Shown piece after piece: positions 19,201 to 31,200 of a stretch of 64,000 nucleotides of DNA. Source of the DNA: Symbiodinium natans (lineage: Eukaryota; Sar; Dinophyceae; Suessiales; Symbiodiniaceae); the NCBI GenBank assembly GCA_905221605.1, contig CAJNDS010000458.1, positions 298,001 to 362,000 on the forward strand, given 5' to 3'. The first letter of the stretch is position 1; each line of letters opens with the position of its first letter. A program made the position numbers and the translations under genes. The notes beneath the pieces were generated by a model. That model saw only the letters and a list, made by a program, of their open reading frames with translations. It made no database searches and was not told the origin of the DNA.

Positions 19201-22200
19201 CCGGAAGTGAGTGCTTTCGGGTTTAGACTTGTAGGGCTTTTCCGTTTTCGGGTTTAGGGTACGTATGTGCTTTGTTCAACCTACAACAAACCCTGCAAGA
19301 CCCTTGCAAGCGCTGAGCCTCACCAGACTGAGGAATCCTTGACAGCCCTCGTGCGACAGGCCATATGATTCTCTAAATGATGGTCCCTTTTTGGGTACAG
19401 TGACATCGCTGGATAAGAAACCTCTAAGTTTTGGCGAGGGTACCCTCGGTTTCTTAATTATGAAGCCCACTCAATTTCCGGAATTATAGCCTCCACACTT
19501 TTGAGGGCACCCTCGGTTTCTTAACGAATTTCTTAATGGGATTCGAACTGGCAACGTGTCAATTAGTAAGGCGACGCCTTATCCATTAGGCTGATCGCTC
19601 AAGTTCTTTATTGGGGGCTCTCCTCAAATCGGCAGGGTTTAGGGTTTTGGGGCTTGTTGTGTAGAGCACAGGTTCAGTTCTCTAAATTCTGGCCCCTTTG
19701 GGGTACCCTTAACAAGAGGGGCCGCCTTGCAAGAAGGACTGCAGAAGGACGATATTTTAGAGAAGTGACCTTTTAGGGGTGAGAGCTCGGGTTTCAGCCG
19801 CTTTCAGTTTGCTTTTTGTATTCGGGCTTCAGGGATTCTCGGTTTGGGGAGGAGTAGGGGATTGGGGTGTGGGGCTTTGGGTTTAGGGTTAAGTTTTTGA
19901 GAGGAAGTCGTAGGGAATTGGGATACAGCCTACACCATAAAGTCACCGCCCCCCAAACCTTAACCCTCCCTGCATGAGATCAATTTGCTCCCTACCACCG
20001 TTCCCATGCAATTATGAGGTTTCTATAAGAGGCCTAAGCCCCTGCAGCCGAGTATAAGGGTCTAGTGAGTTATACCACAAGAGCTCTAATTAATTATTAA
20101 GGAACCCTTGTTATATGGACCTTTTGAGGGGTTCCTCTGAAGCCCCTCTTTGACCCACCCTGAGAGGTGCAGCTCACGCAGAGCCGCCGCGCCGCCTCCT
20201 TCGCCTTGATCCGTGGCGACGGCGTCTTGGTGGAGATGTCGGTTTAGGGGCCGCAGGTTTAGGATCTGGGATTTTGTAAGGGTTTTGGGGCTGAATTCGG
20301 TTGTTTAGAGTTTGGGGGGTTTAGGGTCCATGATAGGGTTTGGGGTTGATAGGGTTGTTTTTTTTGGTTCAGGCTGTCGCGTCCATGGACTTGGCAAAAT
20401 GGTCTGCCTGTTGTGGTGGGGTGCCACAGCCCCTTTACTATACCTCTTTATAACTTTACGAGCTCCACGCTCCGAACCATAACTTTCCCCTGCAAGCCCC
20501 CCCAAACCCTAAGCCTCACAAGAAGCCCAACATCCCAAACCCTTCAAACCCCAAGCAGACCCCAAAAGCCCAAAACTCCAAAACCCTGCACCCCCAGCAC
20601 CCAAAGCTCGAAACCCTAAAGGACAAAGCCGAAGCCCCAAAGCCCCAAAACCCTGACAAGCCTTGTACCTGTTGAAGAACCTTTAGATTGCAGGGTTCTT
20701 AAGGGAGGCAAGTGGGGTATGTACTCCTAGGTTCCCGAATGCTCCCTACTACTCCCTAAGCCTCCGTAAGTTTCCCTAAGGAGGTTTCCTATGTACCTAC
20801 CCCCATGAACCCCCCTTCCTTAAGAACCCTAGACCTTCCTTCCTTCGTGTGCTTGCAGCGGACGCTGGTGCTGGCCAAAAATGAGCCTGTGGCTCACAGC
20901 CTTGTATGTGAGAGGTGAAACAAACCAACCGAACCAACAACCGAGAAACAAGACCCAAAGCCAAACGGAGACCCCAGCCCCGAAACCAAAAACCCCGCAA
21001 AGGCAGAGGCAACCCCAGAACGAACCCGAGGGAAGCCCGAAACCGAAAAACCAACAAGCCCAAACCAACCACAGAAGCCCAGCGCAGCTGGGGACGACGG
21101 CCAAGGCCGCGCGAGGCATTAACGGAACTCGCAGAAGCCACCAACTTGTGCAGCAGCCAGAGTGAGCAACGAAGTGCCGAGTAGCCGCCCTTGACAGCAC
21201 AAGGCAAAGACTGGCAACACTACGGGGCACTCCGATCAGAAGTCGAACACGACGCATGCACATCTACACGGCCAACTCAAAGTGACTTTGACGTGCCTTC
21301 ACCTGTCCAGTGCCTCCAGGCAGAGGTGGATGAGAGGACACCACCCCGGCGAGAAAAGGGAGTGAGCAGCACGTTGAACCGATGGCCAGTTAGACAAATT
21401 CAATCTGCCCCAGTGCTCTAGTGATGAAACTTCACCAAACAAGCACTGAAGGGAAAAAGCAGCCGCCAGAAGCGGCCACAGCCCGGCAAAGAAGGTACCA
21501 CCAGGATCCCAGACCAGGACCAGTGGGAAGTGTGCCCAAATGCCGTCATCCACCTGTCTATGCCAGCAGATCTTTGACATCGCGAGCACATGCCAGTACC
21601 ACCAACCATGCCTCCGGCCACAAGGAATACCACCACAGGTGCAGTAAGAAGGCCCAAGGTCCTCGCATCCATGCACAAGCATGCCACTGTGCCCCTGGTG
21701 GCATGCTCCGCCCAAAACCCATACCAAAAGGCAGGCGAGCGCCCTGACTGTCGCATGGGAGAAACAAGGGGGATCCACGCTGGGGTCTGGCCATGGCTAA
21801 AGTCGCGGGCACAGCGCAGCCGAAACCCGGGGCTCATAGCTTGAAGCCAAGATGCCTCGAACCCTAGACCCTATAAGCCCTAAACCCTAAACCCTCCCTT
21901 AAGAACCTCTAGTGAGATCAACCCCCCAGTTCTCAGTAGCTTTAACCTTCCCCGCTGCTGAATTCTCGAACCCTCGCTATAGGTCTTCGGGCTGTGCAGG
22001 TGTTCCTAAACTCAACCCTTCAACCCTTCAAGCCTAGATCCTTGTAGGGTTTAGCCCCTAAGCCTTGCCCTGAACCGTAGAGCCCTAAACCCCTTTGGGT
22101 TTAGGGCTTAGGAACCCTAAGCCTTGAAGCCCTAAACTCTAGAGCCCCAACACCCAAGAGCCCTAGATACTATATAGAGCCCAGAGTAGGCCCTCATTCC

Positions 22201-25200
22201 TCTTTTAAAAAGGGTGCCCTGTCACCCTCAACTCGAAACTGGCCCTAAACCCCGAACCCCAAACCCCAAACCAAAACCCCAAACCCCAAACCCTAAACCC
22301 TAAACCCCAAACCCTAAACCCTAAACGGGATACTAGAGCCCCAGGCTCGGTGGTCACCTGGGGGCCTGGTCGCTTCGGGGGTGACAGCTCTGCCGTTCAG
22401 CGACTCGGCGGCTCTGCGTCTTTGGGGCTTTGGGAGTTTAGGGAAGTTTAGGGTTTGGGGCTTGGGGGTAAGGGTTTCGGGTTTGGGGTTTTTTGGGTTT
22501 GGGGTTTAGGGCTTGGGGTTTAGGGTTAGGGGTTTAGGGTTTGGGGTGTAGGGTTTGGGGTTTAGGGTTTAGGGCTTGGGGTTTAAGGCTTTGGGTTTAG
22601 GGTTTGGGGTTGTGGATGTTTCCATAGCCGCGACCCGACCCGAGCACAACGAATCTAATTCTACCTCCCCATGGTGCTTCAAGAAGACAAGGCTATACCT
22701 TCAAACCCAGCAGAAACAGGCCGACAAAACCTATAAAGCCTGTAAACCCTAAATATATTGCTGGCCCCTTAACCCTTAATTACACCCTGAAAACGTAGCA
22801 GCCCTTCCTGAACCTCAGCCCGACAGCCTAAACCCCTAATTTTCCAAGCCCTAAACCAACCCCCTAAACCCTAAACCCTAAACCAGCCCTAAAACCCTAA
22901 ACCCCAAACCCTATACAAACCCAAGCCCTAAACCCCAAACCCTCAACTCCAAACCCCCAAGCCCTAAAACCCAAAACCCCGACCCCTTCACCCCAAACCT
23001 GAAACCCCTGACCCTAAACTCCAAACCCTAAACCCCAAACCCCAAAAAACCCCAAGCCCCGAACCCTGGAGGCCCGTTCTTCAAGACGTCCGGAAAGTCG
23101 TTGCCTCGACTTTGGCCTTCGCCGCACTGAGGGGGGATGGCGAGGCCGAGGGGGTTCAGTATTTAGGGTTTGGGATTTAGGGTTTAGGGTTTAGGGTTAG
23201 GGTTTAGGGTTTATCAAGGAGGTTTGTAAAAACGACTTTGAACTTTTTTCGACTTTGAGTTTCTGGTTGGGGGTAGGGTTGAAATGTTCAGAGGTTGTTC
23301 TCGTGGAGCCTGGGGTCTAGAAGCTTATAAGGCTGTGGGTTTACGGGCTTGGAGATGCATTGTTGATGATGGTGATGATGGTGATGATGTAGGGCGGGTA
23401 GAAGGGCTTCAAAGAAAGAGGTGCTTGGGGGTTTACGTGTTTCAGGGCGTCGAGTTTCGGATCCAAAGCTTGGGTTTGGGCTGCCGGGTTTAGCTGGTTA
23501 CGGTGGGGGGTAGGGGGTGGGGGGTGGGGGGTTGCGCGGCTGCCGGCTGCCGCCGCGGACCAAAGCCTTGCGTGGCAAGGCGGGGGCCTTCGGGTTTGCG
23601 GTTGGCCTTTAGATTTTTCCAGCGAGACCTTGCTGGTCTTGGCTGCCTTCCTTGCAACGGCCCAATCCCGCGACCCGGACATGGCGGCAGGTCACAGCCA
23701 CAGCTTGAGCAGACAGAGGGCTGATGAGCATACCGCAGTACAGGAAGGCTGGACTTGTATCCGGCCCTGCGGAAGAGAAAGACCAAAACCCACAGCAAGG
23801 CACGACTGTCATGTGCAAAGCCAGAGTTTTTCAAATTTATCACCGGGGATGTGCGGTCGGATTTGTATCCGGCCCCGTGGATGAGAAAAGCCAAGCACCA
23901 CATGAAGGCACGACTGTCATGTGCAAAGCCAGTTTTTGTATCACTGGGGACGCGCGGTCGGATTTGTATCCGGCCCCGTGGATGAGAAAAGCTAAACGAC
24001 ACCGGGGATGCACGGTCGGATTTGTATCCGGCCCCGTGGATGACAAAAGCTGAAAACCACATGACGGCACGACTTTCATGTGCAAAGCCAGGTTTTTTTT
24101 TTCACCGGGGATGTACGGTGGGATGAGTATCCGCCTGTACTAACGCTCAGCCACGCGAAGGTATTTGCCCATGGGGCCCCCAAAAAACCCTCGGACAGCC
24201 CCAGCGCATGTACGGTCGGATTTGTATCCGACTGTACTAGCCAAGGAAAAAAAACACACTGGCCTTGCACAGTCAAACCTTCAAGTTGTCTTCGCATTTT
24301 CTCATCCACGAGGCCGGAAGATCGGATTTGTATCCGGCCCCGTGGATGCCAAGAGTTCTCAGATTCCTCGCAGGGCCGGACCGGATGCCCGGATTTGTAT
24401 CCGACCCCGTGGATGACGAAAGTCGTCCGATTGAGGGCCAAGGAGCCGGATTTATATCCGGCCCCGTGGAGTAAACACAAACCACCGACTCATGAGGGGC
24501 CGTATGGCCGGATTTGTATCCGACCCCGTGGATGAGAAAAGTTGTCAGATTGACTGAGGGCCAGGGGGCCGGTGATAAATTTGAAAAACTCTGGCTTTGC
24601 ACATGACAGTCGTGCCTTGCTGTGGGTTTTGGTCTTTCTCTTCCGCAGGGCCGGATACAAGTCCAGCCTTCCTGTACTGCGGTATGCTCATCAGCCCTCT
24701 GTCTGCTCAAGCTGTGGCTGTGACCTGCCGCCATGTCCGGGTCGCGGGATTGGGCCGTTGCAAGGAAGGCAGCCAAGACCAGCAAGGTCTCGCTGGAAAA
24801 ATCTAAAGGCCAACCGCAAACCCGAAGGCCCCCGCCTTGCCACGCAAGGCTTTGGTCCGCGGCGGCAGCCGGCAGCCGCGCAACCCCCCACCCCCCACCC
24901 CCTACCCCCCACCGCAACCAGCTAAACCCGGCAGCCCAAACCCAAGCTTTGGATCCGAAACTCGACGCCCTGAAACACGTAAACCCCCAAGCACCTGTTT
25001 CTTTGAAGCCCTTCTACCCGCCCTACATCATCACCATCATCACCATCATCAACAATGCATCTCCAAGCCCGTAAACCCACAGCCTTATAAGCTTCTAGAC
25101 CCCAGGCTCCACGAGAACAACCTCTGAACATTTCAACCCTACCCCCAACCAGAAACTCAAAGTCGAAAAAAGTTCAAAGTCGTTTTTACAAACCTCCTTG

Positions 25201-28200
25201 ATTTTAGGGTTTAGGGTTTAGGGCTTAGGGCTTAGGGTTTAGTATTTAGGGTTTGTGGTTTGGGCATTCGGGTTTAGGGTTGAGGGTTTAGCAATTACGG
25301 TTTAGGGTCGAGGGTTCAGGGCTGAGACTGAGGGTCTGGCGTTTAAGGCTTAGGGCCGAGAATTTTGGGTTTCGGATCTCGGGTTCCTGTCTGAATGAGA
25401 GGTATTTGGGGTTTAGGGGTTAGGGTTTAGGATTTGGGTTCAGGGTCCAGGATTTAGGATATTGGTTTCCGGAGAGCTGCGTAGCGCTCAGGGTTTACTA
25501 AGTCCTAAACCCTCAACCCGACCCGAAGCCCTCAACCCTTTGTAGGGTTCACAGTGCTATGTAAAATAGAATCAAATTTCACCAATGCAACATTAGCATG
25601 CTAATTCTATTGTATGCATATAGTCTATTCAGAGCCACATGACTCCAACAAGCCACCCCAACAGTTTTGAGCGCCTGACAAGAACCTACAAGCTCTTGAA
25701 TCAAATTCAATGCAAAATGGGTTAGCGTTGTTGGTTTAGGCTTGGGCCCAAAAAAAACCCTCTAAACCCTCTAAACCCACTAAAAGCCCTCTAAAAACCC
25801 TCTACAAGCCTTCTAAAAACCTTCTAAACCCTACAAAGCCCGCTACACACCCTGAGACGAAATTCGGTAGGTGGTGGCGTGGGGTCACAAGGACTTCGGC
25901 GGCGTTTGCGATGCAGTCCAGGCGCCCCGCTTCCAAGCTGGGGTCTCGGGTTTAAGAACTTAAGGGTTTCGGTAGCCCAGTGGTACCCTTTACCCTTCTT
26001 GGTTCTTGGTTCCCTGATAATAAAGCAACCAACCCCTTATTGAAATAGGGTTACTGGGTACGCAAGAGCTTATTGTCGGCAACGTCCTTTCAGGGTTTGC
26101 ATCTCACTGGTAGGGGATAGGATTAGGGGGACCGTTGGGGATATAGACCCTCTGAATAAGGTCGGTTCAGAAGGGTTCGTTCCCCTTTATCCTTTATCCT
26201 AATCTGTGCTTCTGATGAATAGCCCCCCCCCCTCGAGAATGTTGTGCTTCAAATCCGGGGGTTTATTTGTGCGTTTTGGGGCTTTTGGCTCCCGTAATGG
26301 AAAGTAGTCTTCCCGGAGGGTTCGGGGCAAAAAACAGTTGCTTTAGATTTCGGGGGCTTTCTTTGGGAACTGGGACTTGGGAGTCTAAAGCGCTTGCTGC
26401 CCAGGATCAGCTGCGCAACGTGGAGCAGATCGCCGCCACGCGAGACGAAGCCTGCCTGACGTTCGTTGCTTCAATGCCCAAGAAAGCCCCTGAACTCTGG
26501 GCCAAAATCCCACAAACTACTCCACCAAAAACCCTGCCTAAACTCTGTAAGTTCCAGGGCCGTGCTGTGCCTGGGGGGGGGGGGGTGGGGGGTGGAGGCC
26601 TTAGCGGGGTGAACGGTGCCGCCCCAACCCTAGGGTTTAGGGCTTCTGCAGCTTCACTACCAGTCCGCTTCACTTCCTGCTCCCCTATAAACCCCCCCAA
26701 AAAGACCTAAACCCCCTGTAAACCCTATAAACCCTAAACCCTAGAAACCCTAAACAGAAACACACGATCAGAAAGCCAGGAATCCTTAAACACGCACAGA
26801 GGTCCAGAACAGGGTGGAGTGCAAGCGGGGGTGGCACCACGCGAGTCGGGCGTGCCTGAGTGCTTTTAGCACCAGCCCGCCCCCTCAATTGACACACCCT
26901 AACCCTAAACCCTAAACCCTAAACCCTAAACCCTAATTCACCCTAATTCAACACGAAACCCTCAATGCTTGAGCCGAGGCCTTCGCCGCCGTGCGGGCCG
27001 ACGGCCGCGTGGTCACCTGGGGCAGCTAGGTGAAAGTAAGGTTTAGGATTAGGGTTTAGGGTTTAGGGCTTCGGTTTAGGATTAAGGGTGTGGGGTTTCG
27101 CATTTAGAGAATACCCTGTTCCACGGGCAGGCCTCTTTAAAGAAGATCAACGGGCCCACGGGCCCACGGGCCCACGGGCCCACGGGCCACGGGCCCACGG
27201 GCCCACGGGCCCCACGGGCCCACGGGCCCACGGGCCCATGGGCCCACAGCCCAGGCTTGTAATGTCGTTACTATCAATTATAACTTCTGCCTATCGCTCT
27301 ACGCTATCCTGACCACCAAAAATCTTTGCTGCCGGTTTCATCCCGCTCCCCACCTTGTCGTCTACCACTCTCAAATTGTCACAAAGGTCGCTTGACAAGG
27401 CACGAGACTACAAGCCACGTCAACTTCGCGAAAACCCTGCTCGAGAACGCCTCAAACCCATACCCAGACTTAGAAAGCGTTCGGGTTTGGGGAGACAATC
27501 GGTGCTGTTGCGGTGATTACAGCTTTGAAGAAGGTCTTTCGGGTTCGGGGATGAGGGCTATAGGGTTTAGGATGAAAGGTTTACAGTTTAGGCTGAGTAT
27601 CGTCCGGGAGACACTGTGGGACCGCTATGGCGTCGGATGTAGCATGGGCTCGGACGCATGTCCACATCATGGCTCATACAAACAAAACTGCGCAGTCAGT
27701 CAAAGCGCCCGGAATTGCGGGTTTATAAGGTTCTAAGGCTCCAGAAGCTTGGGATCTTGGCTTGAATAGGGCTTAGGTTTTGAGAACAAGGCTTCAAGAC
27801 CTTGGGTTTGCGTTTGCTTCGGATCAAGTAAATCTTCCAACGCCTTGTCCTTAGGAAACGCAAACCTGACATGTTCCATTTACACGCGATGTTGCCAGAG
27901 CTTGTAACAGTCTTGCATTGCCACATACCAGAGGCTCACGTTCTTAGGAGTAGAGTTGAGGTTTTAGGCTTTTAAGATTGCAGGCTTCAGGTTAGGCTTT
28001 AGGATTCTTTGGATTTCACGACTTAGTATTTCAAGGGGGTTAGGGCTTTGTTCAAGATTTAGTATTTCAAGGGAGAGGTGGGTTTTGCGCTAGCAACTGC
28101 GGTGATTAGAGCTTTAAAGAAGCTTTGCGAAGTAGGGGCTTGGGGACTTTAGGATTTGCAGGGTTAGGGTTTTAGGGTTGAATTTAAGGGTTAAGGTTTT

Positions 28201-31200
28201 GTGGCTATAGGTTTCAGGATCTTGGTTTGAGTAGGGCTTAGGTTTTGAGAACAACCTTGGGTTTTGCGTTTGCTTCGGATCAAGTATAAATCTTCCAACG
28301 CCTTGCCCTTAACCCCCGCAGCTTAGAAAACGCAAGCTTGACACGTTCCATCTACACGCAATGATGCCAGAGCTTGTAATAGTATTGCAGTGCCACATGC
28401 CAGGAGGCTCACATTCTTAGGAGTAGAGTTGAGGCTGTAGGCTTTTAAGATTGCAGGCTTCAGGGTTAGGCTTTAGGATTGCTTAGTATTTCAAGGGGGG
28501 TTAGGGCTTTGTTTCAAGATTTAGTATTCCAAAAGGGAGAGGTGGGTCTTTGGCTAGCGACTGCGGTGATTAAAGCTTGAAAGAAGCTTTGCGAAGTGGG
28601 GGCTTGGGGACTTTAGGATTTCGCCTTGTCCTTAACCCCCGCAGCTTAGAAAACGCAAGCTTGACATGTTCCATCTACACGCAATGATGCCAGAGCTTGT
28701 AATAGTATTGCAGTGCCACATGCCAGAGGCTCACATTCTTAGGAGTAGAGTTGAGGCTGTAGGCTTTTAAGATTGCAGGCTTCAGGGTTAGGCTTTAGGA
28801 TTCTTTGCTTAGTATTTCAAGGGGGGTTAGGGCTTTGTTTCAAGATTTAGTATTCCAAAAGGGAGAGGTGGGTCTTTGGCTAGCGACTGCGGTGATTAAA
28901 GCTTGAAAGAAGCTTTGTGAAGTAGGGGCTTGGGGAATTTAGGATTTCGCCCTGTCCTTAACCCCCGCAGCTTGGAAAACGCAAGCTTGACATGTTCCAT
29001 CTACACGCAATGATGCCAGAGCTTGTAATAGTATTGCAGTGCCACGTGCCAGAGGCTCACATTTTTAGGAGTAGAGTTGAGGCTGTAGGCTTTTAAGAAC
29101 TCTTCCAACGCCTTGTCCTGAACCCCCGCAGCTTAGGAAACGCAAGCCTGACATGTTCCATTTACACGCGATGATGCCAAAGCTTGTAATAGTCTTGCAT
29201 TGCCACATACCAGAGGCTCACAGTCTTAGGAGTAGAGTTGAGGTTTTAGGCTTTTAAGATTGTAGGCTTCAGGGCTAGGCTTTAGGATTCTTTGGATTTC
29301 ACGACTTAGTATTTCAAGGCGGGCGGGGCTTTGTTTCAAGACTTAGTGTTTCAAGGTTTTGTTTTGGCAAGGTCCAGGCCCGTGCACGGGCTCACGGGCT
29401 CACGGGCTCACGGGCCCACGGGCCCACGGGCCCACGGGCCCACGGGCCCGCCCGCCCAAAAGACCATGCCCCGCATTTAGGGCTTAGTGAGGTTTAGGAT
29501 GCCTTGGGCTTTAGGTTTAGGATGCTTCAGAGATTAGCAAGGTTCGATTTAAGGGGGCTCAGGGGTTTAGGGTTGTGGTGCGCTGCTTGGAGCTTGTTGC
29601 CCAAAGCTACTAACCCCAAGCCCCCAACCTCCCATAAACCCCTGTTGAAAGCCTACTGAACCAGCTCCTAAACCCTAAACCCTCTAAGCCCTATGTGAAC
29701 CCCGCCTAAACCCAAAACCTAAACCCTAAACCCTAAACGCTAAACCCTAAACCCTAAACCCTGCTAAGCCCCTCTGTGTCCAAAAGGCAACCCGGACTCG
29801 GGCGGCGACAGCTCCGCCGTTGCGGAGAGCCTGAGATCGGCTCCTTTGTCTACAGGATTGAGGTGTTGAGGGCTTATTTAGGGTTTAGGGTTTAGGGTTT
29901 AGGGTTTAGGGTTTAGGGTTTAGGGTTTAGGGCGTCATAGGTGGTAAATTTCGCGGAGCACGTCGGTTCAACACCAACCGGCGCTAACTCCTGACACAGG
30001 GATTGGGGGTGCATGCTTGATTTTTTTTGAGAGTGAACAGCCGTCTGAAGGCTCTGCGCACCCACAGCGGCGAGCAAGCATGTTTTGCGGCTTGTTAAGG
30101 GTCAGCGTCCCACCGATGAGCTTCCATGAGACCGAGATTTTCGAGAGATTCCAGAAAAACAAACCAGAAGCAAACCCTACCCCCCTATAGCCTTGCCATG
30201 GCTGACCTTAACTTCAAGTTAAGCGCTTGCAGCGGGCTCACGCGCATTTGCTCCAGTTGCACCCGCGGCTTCTGGTTGGAACCGAGAGCACCATAAATGT
30301 CAGTGAAACCCTTAAGTTCGACACACTGTGTTGGGAGTATTGTCGCTAATTTTGCAGGGCCGTTTTTCTACGAACTTTTCGGGCGGCCACCACCATGCGA
30401 AATGCATTATTTGTCATTTCTTTCTGGTTGGCGTTGGTTCGAGGCGAAGAAAAGCTAAGGTCAGTGAAAACTTTAAGTTCAACATGGGGTGTTGGAACTA
30501 TTGTAGCTGATTTTGCCAGACAGTTTTTTGCGACTAACTTTTCGGGTGCCACACCCATGCGAAATTCACCGTCTGTCCTTTTTTCTGGTATGTGATGGCT
30601 CGAGCCGAAGAAAAGTCAAGGCCGGTGAAAGCTCTTAAGATCAACACCGGGCGTTGAACTTCTTGTTGCTAACTTTCCGGGGTGGTTTCTCTACCGGTTT
30701 TTCGGCTGTCGGGTGACCGTTTTCGGCGCTGAAAATGGGCAATAACTGTTTGCACGGAGCAACAATTTAGAAACTGTCTTTGCTTTGTTTTGGGATGCTT
30801 TATTTGTTTTTTTGGATTTAGGGTCTAGGGTTTAGGGTTTTGAGTTTAGGGTTTAGAAGCTCAACAAAAGCAAAACGGAAAAACCTTTTAAACAATAGAC
30901 CTCCCCATTGAAATCCAAATGTCAGCTGTGTTTGGCGGTTTGCAGCTGAAAGGGTTGGGACGGTTGGCTGTTCGGGCTTAATCTGGGAGTTAAAGGTGGC
31001 TTTAGTAATGATGGCCATGGCAGTGCGGTGTGGGTGGCTTAGATCCCGAAATCGAGCGACTCTGACCCCAAAAAAAAGTTAGAGACCAAAAAAGACCCCA
31101 AAAAAAAGTTAGGGACCAAAAAAAAAGTTAAGTTCAACACCGTGTTGAACCTAACTTTTCGCGTTGGAAATCCTACGTGTTTTTGCTGTTTTCCTACGTG

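Noticed and set aside
20797-21263. Overlapping 90-144 codon frames on both strands
   Set aside because: The A/C-rich composition removes stops in all frames. Peptides are biased (Gln/Asn/Lys or Trp/Phe/Leu) and carry no domain.
23847-24568. CRISPR array
   Set aside because: Spacing is irregular, spacers contain recurrent words, there are no cas genes and the genome is eukaryotic.
23490-25131. Several 70-214 codon proteins on both strands
   Set aside because: They are mirror images arising from the 634-bp inverted repeat and from the hairpin array. No motif is recognisable in any.
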